From Perlucidibaca wandonensis (GTDB taxonomy: Bacteria > Pseudomonadota > Gammaproteobacteria > Pseudomonadales > Moraxellaceae): 64,000 nucleotides of DNA. This document shows positions 15,324 to 22,814 of the stretch, in pieces. The position numbers and the translations under genes are program-made. The stretch is from contig NZ_JBHTIT010000001.1 in NCBI RefSeq assembly GCF_042677145.1, positions 1,550,001 to 1,614,000 of the forward strand. Direction: 5' to 3'. The number at the start of each line of letters is the position of its first letter. Within the stretch, counting starts at the first letter, position 1. The notes below the pieces were generated by a model. It was not told the DNA's origin and made no database searches. It saw only the letters and a program-made list of their open reading frames with translations.

Positions 15324-16664
15324 ATGTTGGACAAGGTGGTCATCGCCAACCGAGGCGAAATTGCCCTGCGTATTTTGCGTGCCTGCAAAGAATTAGGCAT
15401 CAAAACTGTCGCCGTATATTCCAAGGCCGATCGTGATTTATTACATGTGCGCTTAGCCGATCAAGCCGTGTGTATTGGCCCTGCTGCGAGCAAGGCCTCT
15501 TACTTAAACATTCCTGCACTGATTTCAGCTGCTGAAGTCACCGACGCGCAAGCGATTCATCCCGGCTATGGCTTTTTGGCCGAAAACGCGGACTTCGCCG
15601 AGCGCGTAGAGAAGTCAGGCTTCATTTTCATCGGCCCGCGTGCTGAAACCATCCGTATGATGGGCAATAAAGTTTCCGCGATTGTTGCCATGAAAGCCGC
15701 TGGCGTACCTACCGTACCTGGCTCAGACGGCGCCGTGACAGAAGAAAATGCCGAAGAAATGGCCGCCAAAATTGGCCTGCCAGTGATCATCAAAGCAGCT
15801 TCTGGCGGCGGTGGTCGCGGCATGCGCGTCGTGCATAATATGAGTGAAGTCGCTAGCTCGTTGGCTATCACACGCTCAGAGGCCGGCGCCGCTTTTGGTG
15901 ATGACACGGTGTATATGGAGAAATTCCTCGTCCATCCGCGCCATGTTGAAATTCAAATTATTGGCGATGGCGAAGGTAAAGCAATTCATCTTTATGACCG
16001 CGATTGCTCACTGCAGCGTCGCCATCAAAAAGTTGTCGAAGAAGCTCCTGCACCGCACATCCCCATGAAATTACGCGAAGAAGTTTATGCCGCCTGCGTG
16101 CGTGCCTGCGAACAGATGAAATATCGCGGCGCCGGCACTTTCGAGTTTCTCTATGAAAACGAACGCTTCTACTTCATCGAAATGAACACGCGCGTGCAGG
16201 TCGAACACCCCGTTACCGAAATGGTTACTGGTGTCGATATCATCAAAGAGCAGTTACGCGTTGCCGCTGGCTTAGGCTTATCGGTCACGCAAGACCAAAT
16301 CTCTTTACATGGCCACGCCGTAGAAAGTCGCATCAACGCCGAAGACCCGAAAACCTTTATGCCCTGCCCCGGCAAAGTGAATTACTACCACGCACCCGGC
16401 GGCCCCGGCATTCGCATGGATTCGCACCTGTACTCGGGCTACACCGTGCCACCACACTACGACTCTCTAATCGGCAAGCTCATTGCATACGGCCCAACGC
16501 GCGAAATCGCCTTGAGACGCCTGCATAACGCGCTCGATGAAATCGTGATCGACGGCATTCGCAGCAATATCACGCTACATCGCGACATTATCTTGCAAGA
16601 TCCCGACTTTCTTGCCGGTGGCGTCGACATTCATCACCTCGAAAACAAGCTGGGTTTGAGCTAA
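15324..16664 (+). CDS. accC: biotin carboxylase subunit of acetyl-CoA carboxylase
   Basis: A 446-residue ATP-grasp enzyme: N-terminal MLDKVVIANRGEIALRILRACKELGI, HPGYGFLAENADFAE, the glycine-rich ATP loop KAASGGGGRGMRVV, CSLQRRHQKVVEEAPAP and FIEMNTRVQVEHPVTEMVTGVDI with the catalytic Glu and Arg residues. The C-terminal biotin carboxylase domain is complete, so the length matches the E. coli enzyme. It carboxylates biotin on AccB using ATP and bicarbonate. GGAG precedes the ATG. It is followed by a strong terminator, so aroQ-accB-accC forms a unit. Confidence 0.99.
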   Translation: MLDKVVIANRGEIALRILRACKELGIKTVAVYSKADRDLLHVRLADQAVCIGPAASKASYLNIPALISAAEVTDAQAIHPGYGFLAENADFAERVEKSGFIFIGPRAETIRMMGNKVSAIVAMKAAGVPTVPGSDGAVTEENAEEMAAKIGLPVIIKAASGGGGRGMRVVHNMSEVASSLAITRSEAGAAFGDDTVYMEKFLVHPRHVEIQIIGDGEGKAIHLYDRDCSLQRRHQKVVEEAPAPHIPMKLREEVYAACVRACEQMKYRGAGTFEFLYENERFYFIEMNTRVQVEHPVTEMVTGVDIIKEQLRVAAGLGLSVTQDQISLHGHAVESRINAEDPKTFMPCPGKVNYYHAPGGPGIRMDSHLYSGYTVPPHYDSLIGKLIAYGPTREIALRRLHNALDEIVIDGIRSNITLHRDIILQDPDFLAGGVDIHHLENKLGLS

Positions 16665-16706
16665 AGCTTAAGCAGCCACAGCAATTCTCCAACAATGTTA
16701 CATAGC

Positions 16707-16730
16707 AAAAAGGCCGATTTAGGCCTTTTT
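16707..16730 (+). terminator. rho-independent terminator after accC
   Basis: AAAAAGGCC (16707-16715) pairs with GGCCTTTTT (16722-16730) around loop GATTTA. The T run follows the stem on the plus strand, 43 bases after the accC stop. Confidence 0.9.
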
Positions 16731-16789
16731 GACTATAAAATCGCCAGCTTCCCGACTACACTGCGCGTCCTGTTTTTTTGGAGCTCGTC

Positions 16790-17686
16790 ATGTCTTGGCT
16801 GCAACTCACCATCAGCACCCGTAAAGCTGAAGTAGAACACTACGATGAGCTCCTAGAACTTGCCGGCGCCAGCGCCGTACTCATGCAAGACGCCGGCGAC
16901 CAACCACTGCTTGAGCCACCACCTGGCGCGCAGCCATTATGGGATGCAACGCAAATCACCGGCCTGTTTGTTGTCGACTCAGAAATGGACGCCGTCGTGG
17001 AGTTTCTTGAGCGCCAGCTCGGCCACGCGCTACCGCCGCATCGCATTGAAGTATTAGAAGACAAAGATTGGGAACGCGCGTGGATGGATAACTATCACCC
17101 CATGTGTTTTGGCGAGCGCCTATGGGTAGTGCCTAGCTGGACGCCACCACCACGCCCCGACGCCATCAACTTATTACTCGATCCGGGCCTAGCGTTTGGC
17201 ACCGGCACGCACCAAACCACAGCACTTTGCATGGAGTGGCTAGACAGCCTAGACCTGCAAGATAAAGTCGTCGTCGATTACGGCTGCGGCTCTGGCATTT
17301 TAGCCGTTGCCGCTCTACTGCTTGGCGCTCGCGAAGCCTGGTGCGTAGACCTTGACCCACAAGCATTAACCGCTACAAAAGACAACGCTGAGCGCAACGG
17401 TGTTGCTGATCGCCTACGCGTTTTTATGCCCGATGACATGCCCGCCGACTTCAATAATGGCGAAGGCGCAGATGTCGTGGTGGCGAATATTTTAGCCGGC
17501 CCCTTAGGTCAGCTGGCCCCGCTACTGGCCGGCTATTGCAAGCCAGCAGGCGAGATTGCGCTATCCGGCATCATCTTGTCTCAGGTCGATGAGCTGCGTA
17601 CGATTTATGAGCAATGGTTTACCATGGACGGCCTCGCCACGCGCGATGAAGACTGGTGCCGACTATCAGGTCGTAAACACAGCTAA
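16790..17686 (+). CDS. prmA: ribosomal protein L11 methyltransferase
   Basis: A 298-residue class I SAM methyltransferase with a PrmA-specific N-terminal substrate domain (MSWLQLTISTRKAEVEHYDELLELAGASAVLMQDA). Its catalytic domain has DPGLAFGTGTHQTTALCMEWLD, the SAM motif I VVDYGCGSGILAVAALLLGA, and VVANILAGPL in place of the usual NPPY. It trimethylates L11 at several lysines and the N-terminus. ATG at 16790 has GGAG seven bases upstream; the frame extends four codons further from a non-ATG codon and is not preferred. It is followed by the DUF3426 gene and dusB, the common Pseudomonas-type order. Confidence 0.97.
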   Translation: MSWLQLTISTRKAEVEHYDELLELAGASAVLMQDAGDQPLLEPPPGAQPLWDATQITGLFVVDSEMDAVVEFLERQLGHALPPHRIEVLEDKDWERAWMDNYHPMCFGERLWVVPSWTPPPRPDAINLLLDPGLAFGTGTHQTTALCMEWLDSLDLQDKVVVDYGCGSGILAVAALLLGAREAWCVDLDPQALTATKDNAERNGVADRLRVFMPDDMPADFNNGEGADVVVANILAGPLGQLAPLLAGYCKPAGEIALSGIILSQVDELRTIYEQWFTMDGLATRDEDWCRLSGRKHS

Positions 17687-17721
17687 ACGCCAACACCCTG
17701 CTTTGCCGAGATGATGACGCC

Positions 17722-18429
17722 ATGACTACGCCCAGCGACAGCAATAACGACAAGCCTTTGGATGCACCCGAGAGTAGCCCTGAGACAACTCCCGAGGCCG
17801 CTCCTGAGCAAGCCGTGAACGAGCCTATCGCCGCCGACATTAAGCCGATTATGCGCAGCAATCCCATTGCTGATCTATATCGCGTTGATATCCCAGTGGA
17901 GCTCGACGCCGAACCAGTAGCAAAATCAACTCGGCAATGGCCTTGGTTTATTTTGGCCTTTATCGCAACAATATTAGTCATCGCACAAAGCCTCTGGCTC
18001 AGTCAGCAGTTTTGGCTGCAGCAGCCTCTGGTGCGTAGCGTGCTAACGCCGGCGCTAGATCGCATAGGCTATACGCTGAACCGACCCATCCTAGACAATG
18101 CTTGGGAAGTCACCGGCCTGAGCTTAAGTAGTGAGCCAAGCAGCTCCACCGTTTGGCATCTCGATGCCGTGCTGACTAATCGCGCACGCATCCTACAGCC
18201 ATGGCCAGCCCTGCAAGTAAGCTTGCGTGACTGGCAAAATAGCCTGGTTGGCCGCCGCACCATCAGCGCTGCCGACTATTTACCTGCCGGCTTATCCGCC
18301 CAATTTGCTCCGAAAGCACTCATTGCTTCCGATCAGCCTGTGCGCATTCGTGTTTCCGTGGTGCTTGAGCCCGGCAGCGATGGCCGCTACCCGATCTTTG
18401 AGCAAGCCGAGCTTAAAGCGCAGCCATGA
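17722..18429 (+). CDS. DUF3426-type membrane protein without zinc ribbon
   Basis: A 235-residue protein. Residues 1-70 are acidic and rich in P, E, S and T (low complexity). One helix (WPWFILAFIATILVIAQSLWL) follows, and then an exported domain of about 150 residues with the DUF3426 pattern (ALDRIGYTLNRPILDNAWEVTGLSLSSEP, LDAVLTNRARILQPWPALQVSLRDWQ, and a C-terminal VRIRVSVVLEP). Related proteins at this position (between prmA and dusB) usually begin with a CxxC...CxxC zinc ribbon; none is visible here. The function is unknown. The stop overlaps the dusB ATG, so they are probably coupled. Confidence 0.75.
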   Translation: MTTPSDSNNDKPLDAPESSPETTPEAAPEQAVNEPIAADIKPIMRSNPIADLYRVDIPVELDAEPVAKSTRQWPWFILAFIATILVIAQSLWLSQQFWLQQPLVRSVLTPALDRIGYTLNRPILDNAWEVTGLSLSSEPSSSTVWHLDAVLTNRARILQPWPALQVSLRDWQNSLVGRRTISAADYLPAGLSAQFAPKALIASDQPVRIRVSVVLEPGSDGRYPIFEQAELKAQP

Positions 18430-19454
18430 GCGAAGCCCTAAACACTTTTTTTAAGCCGCTACACATCGGGCCATATCGCCTCGATGTGCCGCTAGCTTTG
18501 GCGCCAATGGCCGGTGTTACGGACCGACCGTTTCGCCAGCTCTGCCGTGAGCTTGGCGCAGGCCATGTAGTGTCGGAAATGGTCACCTCAGAATCGCGCT
18601 TATGGGATTCGCAAAAGTCGCGCTTTCGTCTAGACCACGCCGGCGAGCCTGGCCCCATCACCGTGCAAATAGTTGGCTATGACCCCGCCATGATGGCCGA
18701 GGCCGCACGCCTTAATGTTATCAATGGCGCGCAAATTATTGACATCAATATGGGCTGCCCAGCGAAGAAGGTTTGCAATCGCTTGGCTGGATCGGCATTG
18801 ATGCAAGACGAAGCCTTAGTCGCCGAAATCTTGCAAGCCGTGGTTGCCGCAGTGGATGTACCGGTGACGTTAAAGATTCGTACTGGCTGGGCACGCTCAG
18901 CGCGCAACGGCGTCAACATCGCGCGCATTGCTGAAGATGCAGGCATTAGCCTGCTATCTGTGCATGGCCGCACACGCGAAGACAAATATCTTGGCGATGC
19001 CGAGTACGACACCATTGCCGAAATAAAAGCCTCCGTAGGCCTACCTATTTTGGCCAATGGCGACATCTGCACGCCAGAAAAGGCTCGCTTCGTCTTTGAG
19101 CACACTGGCTGCGATGGTATAATGATCGGCCGTGGCGCTCATGGGCGCCCATGGTTATTTCGCGAGATCCAGCACTACCTCAGCACAGGCCAGCAACTAC
19201 CGCCCATTTCATGGACGGAGCGGGAAGCTATTGTGTTGCAGCATGTGGATAGCCTGCATGAGTTTTATGGGCCGGATCTCGGCGTGCGCTTTGCACGCAA
19301 ACATGTGTCTTGGTACGCCGAGCACATACCTAACGGACGCGCCCTGAGCCGTCCTTTTAATGCCTTAACGGATGCCGACCAGCAGCGACGCTTGGTCAGT
19401 GACTTTTTTTCGCACCTGAGTACGCTACAGCCAGACTCTGGTTGTGCGGCATAG
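18426..19454 (+). CDS. dusB: tRNA-dihydrouridine synthase B
   Basis: A 342-residue flavin TIM-barrel enzyme: ALAPMAGVTDRPFRQLCRELGAGHVVSEM, INMGCPAKKVCNRLAGSALM with the catalytic Cys, VPVTLKIRTGW, SVHGRTREDKY, LANGDICTPE and DGIMIGRGAHGRPWLF. It reduces uridine to dihydrouridine at specific tRNA positions using FMN and NADPH. As in E. coli, it lies directly upstream of fis. Its ATG overlaps the previous stop. Within the gene a TGGTATAAT sequence (19115-19123) occurs by use of a rare ATA codon, which could be an internal promoter for fis, but this is speculative. Confidence 0.97.
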   Translation: MSEALNTFFKPLHIGPYRLDVPLALAPMAGVTDRPFRQLCRELGAGHVVSEMVTSESRLWDSQKSRFRLDHAGEPGPITVQIVGYDPAMMAEAARLNVINGAQIIDINMGCPAKKVCNRLAGSALMQDEALVAEILQAVVAAVDVPVTLKIRTGWARSARNGVNIARIAEDAGISLLSVHGRTREDKYLGDAEYDTIAEIKASVGLPILANGDICTPEKARFVFEHTGCDGIMIGRGAHGRPWLFREIQHYLSTGQQLPPISWTEREAIVLQHVDSLHEFYGPDLGVRFARKHVSWYAEHIPNGRALSRPFNALTDADQQRRLVSDFFSHLSTLQPDSGCAA

Positions 19455-19487
19455 CGTGTTCTTTATTACCACTTGTGAGAGTTTTGC

Positions 19488-19769
19488 ATGGACATGTCTG
19501 TCATTAAAAAGCCGTTAACCAGCACCAGCACCCGCCCAAACCAAACCTTGCGCGACCACGTTGAGCTGGCCATGCGCAACTATTTCGCCCACCTCGATGG
19601 CGAACGCGCCAGCGATGTTTATGAAATGGTTTTAGCTGAAGTTGAAACGCCGCTTTTAGAAGTTGTGCTCGAATACACCCGTGGCAACCAGACTCGCGCC
19701 TCAGAAATTCTTGGCTTAAACCGCGGCACGCTGCGTAAAAAACTCAAGCAACACGGCCTGATGAACTAA
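19488..19769 (+). CDS. fis: DNA-binding protein Fis
   Basis: A 93-residue nucleoid protein. The C-terminal helix-turn-helix is VVLEYTRGNQTRASEILGLNRGTLRKKLKQHGL, with the four-helix dimer core upstream (LRDHVELAMRNYFAHLDGERASDVYEMVLAEVETPLLEVVLEY). The length is very close to the E. coli protein (98). Fis bends DNA, stimulates rRNA and tRNA promoters and assists site-specific inversion. It is encoded just after dusB (gap of 33 bases) with GAGAG upstream, so cotranscription is likely. It is followed by purH. Confidence 0.97.
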   Translation: MDMSVIKKPLTSTSTRPNQTLRDHVELAMRNYFAHLDGERASDVYEMVLAEVETPLLEVVLEYTRGNQTRASEILGLNRGTLRKKLKQHGLMN

Positions 19770-19823
19770 GTCGCTTCTTAGTCAGCATCTTTTCATAGCC
19801 CCTCTTTTTTTGTGAGTGAAGTC

Positions 19824-21413
19824 ATGACCCATCGTGTGCAGCGTGCCTTATTAAGTGTTTCCGATAAATCCGGCTTAGTGCCATTCGCTCGCGGTCTTGC
19901 AGACGCCGGCGTGGCCTTGCTGTCGACTGGCGGCACTTATCAGCTACTGCGCAGCGAAGGCATTGCCGTCACTGAAGTGTCGGACTACACCGGCTTCCCA
20001 GAAATGATGGATGGCCGAGTGAAAACGCTGCACCCGAAAATTCACGGCGGCATTTTAGGTCGCCGCGGCCAAGATGATGCCGTCATGGCTGAGCATGATA
20101 TTGGCGGCATCGACTTGGTGGTGGTTAACCTCTACCCCTTCGCCGCCACCGTTGCTAAGCCGAGCTGCACACTGCCCGATGCTATTGAGAATATCGATAT
20201 CGGCGGGCCAACCATGGTGCGCTCAGCCGCAAAAAACCATGCTCATGTTGGCATCGTTGTTAATAGCAGCGACTACGACCGTGTCTTGGCTGAAGTCCAA
20301 GCCGAAGGTGGTTTGTCGCACGCCACACGATTCGATCTAGCCGTAAAAGCCTTCGAGCACACCGCTGGCTATGACGGCATGATTGCCAACTACCTAGGTG
20401 CCTTGGTCGGTGAAAAACCGGCTGATCTAAGCTCGCGCGATACTTTCCCACGCACTTTCAATAGCCAGTTCATTAAGTCTCAAGAACTGCGCTATGGGGA
20501 AAACCCGCATCAGCGTGCGGCATTTTATGTTGAGTCGACTGGCCGTGAGGCTAGCGTTGCCAGCGCCGTGCAGCTGCAAGGTAAAGAGCTGTCATACAAC
20601 AATATTGCCGACACCGATGCTGCGCTCGAGTGCGTGAAAGGCTTTGCCAAGCCGGCTTGCGTCATCGTCAAGCACGCCAACCCCTGTGGTGTATCGGTCT
20701 CGCTCGATGGCATTTTGGCGGCTTACGAGCTGGCCTACGCAACCGACACCGAATCAGCTTTTGGCGGCATCATTGCCTTCAACCGCGAGCTCGATGCCGC
20801 CACTGCGCAAGCCATTGTCTCGCGCCAATTCGTCGAAGTGATCATCGCGCCAAGTGTTACGCCAGAAGCTTTGGCGATTACCGCCGCCAAGCAAAATGTC
20901 CGCGTGATGGCCTGCGGCGAGCTGCCAGCAATTGATGCTCGCACTAGCCAGTGGGACTTCAAACGCGTCAATGGTGGACTGCTCGTGCAAGATCAAGACA
21001 TGGGTATGATTGGCAGCGACGACCTGAAAATCGTCACTAAGCGCGCGCCAACGGAAGCTGAGATTCACGACCTGATTTTCGCGTGGAAAGTAGCCAAATA
21101 CGTCAAATCAAATGCCATTGTTTACGCGAAGAATCGCCAAACCATCGGCATTGGCGCCGGCCAAATGAGCCGCGTTAACTCTGCACGCATCGCCGCCATT
21201 AAAGCCGAGCATGCCGGCCTGCCTGTGCCTGGCGCAGTGATGGCATCGGACGCATTCTTCCCCTTCCGCGACGGCATCGATAACGCCGCCAAAGTAGGCA
21301 TTTCTGCGATTATCCAGCCTGGTGGCTCCATGCGTGACGCTGAAACCATTGCTGCCGCCGACGAAGCTGGCATCGCCATGGTCTTCACCGGCATGCGCCA
21401 CTTCCGCCACTAA
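19824..21413 (+). CDS. purH: bifunctional AICAR transformylase/IMP cyclohydrolase
   Basis: A 529-residue protein with an N-terminal IMP cyclohydrolase domain (ALLSVSDKSGLVPFARGLADAGVALLSTGGTYQLLRSEGI, FPEMMDGRVKTLHPKIHGGILGRR) and a C-terminal transformylase domain (SQELRYGENPHQRAAFY, IVKHANPCGVS with the catalytic Lys-His, SDAFFPFRDGID, and IQPGGSMRD). It catalyses the last two steps of IMP synthesis. I prefer ATG at 19824, which has GTGAAG upstream, over the in-frame GTG at 19812, which follows a T run. purD follows after 16 bases, the usual purHD operon. Confidence 0.98.
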   Translation: MTHRVQRALLSVSDKSGLVPFARGLADAGVALLSTGGTYQLLRSEGIAVTEVSDYTGFPEMMDGRVKTLHPKIHGGILGRRGQDDAVMAEHDIGGIDLVVVNLYPFAATVAKPSCTLPDAIENIDIGGPTMVRSAAKNHAHVGIVVNSSDYDRVLAEVQAEGGLSHATRFDLAVKAFEHTAGYDGMIANYLGALVGEKPADLSSRDTFPRTFNSQFIKSQELRYGENPHQRAAFYVESTGREASVASAVQLQGKELSYNNIADTDAALECVKGFAKPACVIVKHANPCGVSVSLDGILAAYELAYATDTESAFGGIIAFNRELDAATAQAIVSRQFVEVIIAPSVTPEALAITAAKQNVRVMACGELPAIDARTSQWDFKRVNGGLLVQDQDMGMIGSDDLKIVTKRAPTEAEIHDLIFAWKVAKYVKSNAIVYAKNRQTIGIGAGQMSRVNSARIAAIKAEHAGLPVPGAVMASDAFFPFRDGIDNAAKVGISAIIQPGGSMRDAETIAAADEAGIAMVFTGMRHFRH

Positions 21414-21429
21414 TTTGCTGAGATAGACG

Positions 21430-22725
21430 ATGAAAATTTTACTCTTAGGTTCCGGTGGTCGTGAGCACGCACTGGCTTGGAAATTGGCTCAAGACCCGCG
21501 CGTAAGCACCGTTTTTGTTGCACCCGGTAATGCCGGCACCGCACGCGAACCTAAGTGTGAAAACGTCGCACTAGATATCCTAAATAACGCCGTGTTGGTG
21601 AGCTTTGCTCAAACACAAGGCATTGATGTCACCGTGGTTGGCCCAGAAGCGCCTTTAGTCAATGGTGTGGTCGATGCCTTCCGCGCCGCTGAATTGCGCA
21701 TCTGGGGTCCAACCCAACTCGCCGCTCAGCTCGAAGGCTCAAAAGCGTTCGCCAAAGATTTCTTAGCTCGCCACAACATCCCTACTGCTTACTACGGTGT
21801 CTTCACCGAAACCGATGCCGCACTAGCCTATGTTCGTGACAAAGGCGCGCCCATTGTCATCAAAGCCGATGGCCTAGCCGCTGGCAAAGGCGTCATTGTC
21901 GCGATGACACTGGCAGAGGCCGAAGATGCCATCGTCGACATGCTTTCGGGCAATAAATTCGGCGATGCTGGTTCGCGCGTAGTCGTCGAAGAGTTTCTCG
22001 ACGGCGAAGAAGCCTCATTTATTGTCATGGTCGATGGCGATAACGCACTCGCCATGGCCACTAGCCAAGACCATAAACGCATTGGCGATGGCGACACCGG
22101 CCCCAACACTGGCGGCATGGGCGCTTACTCACCGGCACCAGTTGTCACCAGCGAAGTTCATGCTCGCGTAATGCGCGAAGTCATCGAACCAACCGTTGCT
22201 GGCATGAAAGCAGAAGACAATGATTACACCGGCTTCCTTTACGCCGGCCTGATGATCGACGCCGATGGCGCACCGAAAGTGATCGAGTTCAACTGCCGCT
22301 TCGGCGACCCTGAAACTCAACCGATCATGATGCGCCTGCAAAGCTCGCTACTTGAGCTCATTGAAGCCGGCATTGATGGCAATCTAGCCAACACCACCGC
22401 TAGCTGGGATGAACGCGCTGCACTCGGCGTCGTCATGGCCGCCGAAGGCTATCCTGGCGATATTCGCACCGGCGACACAATTGAAGGCTTAGGCCATGAA
22501 GCCGACGGCGCCAAGGTATTTCATGCCGGCACTAAGCTAGTCGATGGCCAAGTTGTCACTAGCGGCGGCCGTGTGCTTTGCGCCACCGGCCTAGGCGAAA
22601 GTGTGCATGCTGCACAGCAAGCCGCCTATGCTGAAATTGCCAAAATCCAATGGCCCGGTGAGACCCATCGCCTCGATATTGGCTACCGCGCAGTGGCTCG
22701 CGAAACTACAGAGTCACGCTCCTAA
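21430..22725 (+). CDS. purD: phosphoribosylamine-glycine ligase
   Basis: A 431-residue ATP-grasp ligase: MKILLLGSGGREHALAWKL at the N-terminus, APGNAGTA, GPEAPLVNGVVDAF, IKADGLAAGKGVIVAMTLAEAEDAI in the ATP-binding region, SQDHKRIGDGDTGPNTGGMGAYSPAP and EFNCRFGDPETQPIMMRL in the active site. It makes glycinamide ribonucleotide in purine synthesis. It follows purH closely, so both are likely on one mRNA. The 89 bases to the next gene contain an extended -10 element but no clear terminator. Confidence 0.98.
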   Translation: MKILLLGSGGREHALAWKLAQDPRVSTVFVAPGNAGTAREPKCENVALDILNNAVLVSFAQTQGIDVTVVGPEAPLVNGVVDAFRAAELRIWGPTQLAAQLEGSKAFAKDFLARHNIPTAYYGVFTETDAALAYVRDKGAPIVIKADGLAAGKGVIVAMTLAEAEDAIVDMLSGNKFGDAGSRVVVEEFLDGEEASFIVMVDGDNALAMATSQDHKRIGDGDTGPNTGGMGAYSPAPVVTSEVHARVMREVIEPTVAGMKAEDNDYTGFLYAGLMIDADGAPKVIEFNCRFGDPETQPIMMRLQSSLLELIEAGIDGNLANTTASWDERAALGVVMAAEGYPGDIRTGDTIEGLGHEADGAKVFHAGTKLVDGQVVTSGGRVLCATGLGESVHAAQQAAYAEIAKIQWPGETHRLDIGYRAVARETTESRS

Positions 22726-22766
22726 CGCAAAAGCAGGACTCGCGCCACACTAAGGTACTGCAGCGG

Positions 22767-22775
22767 TGCTATAAT
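22767..22775 (+). promoter_or_regulatory. extended -10 promoter element of maeB
   Basis: TGCTATAAT: a perfect TATAAT (22770-22775) with an upstream TG at the extended -10 position. No good -35 lies 17 bases upstream, as is typical for extended -10 promoters. It would start a transcript about 32 bases before the maeB ATG. Confidence 0.65.
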
Positions 22776-22814
22776 CTCGCGCTCAAATAGGCACTGGTAT
22801 GAGCGAGAATCATT

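Noticed and set aside
19765..19782. Weak hairpin ACTAAG...CTTAGT after fis as terminator
   Set aside because: Only six A/T-rich pairs and the T run lies 20 or more bases away; not convincing.
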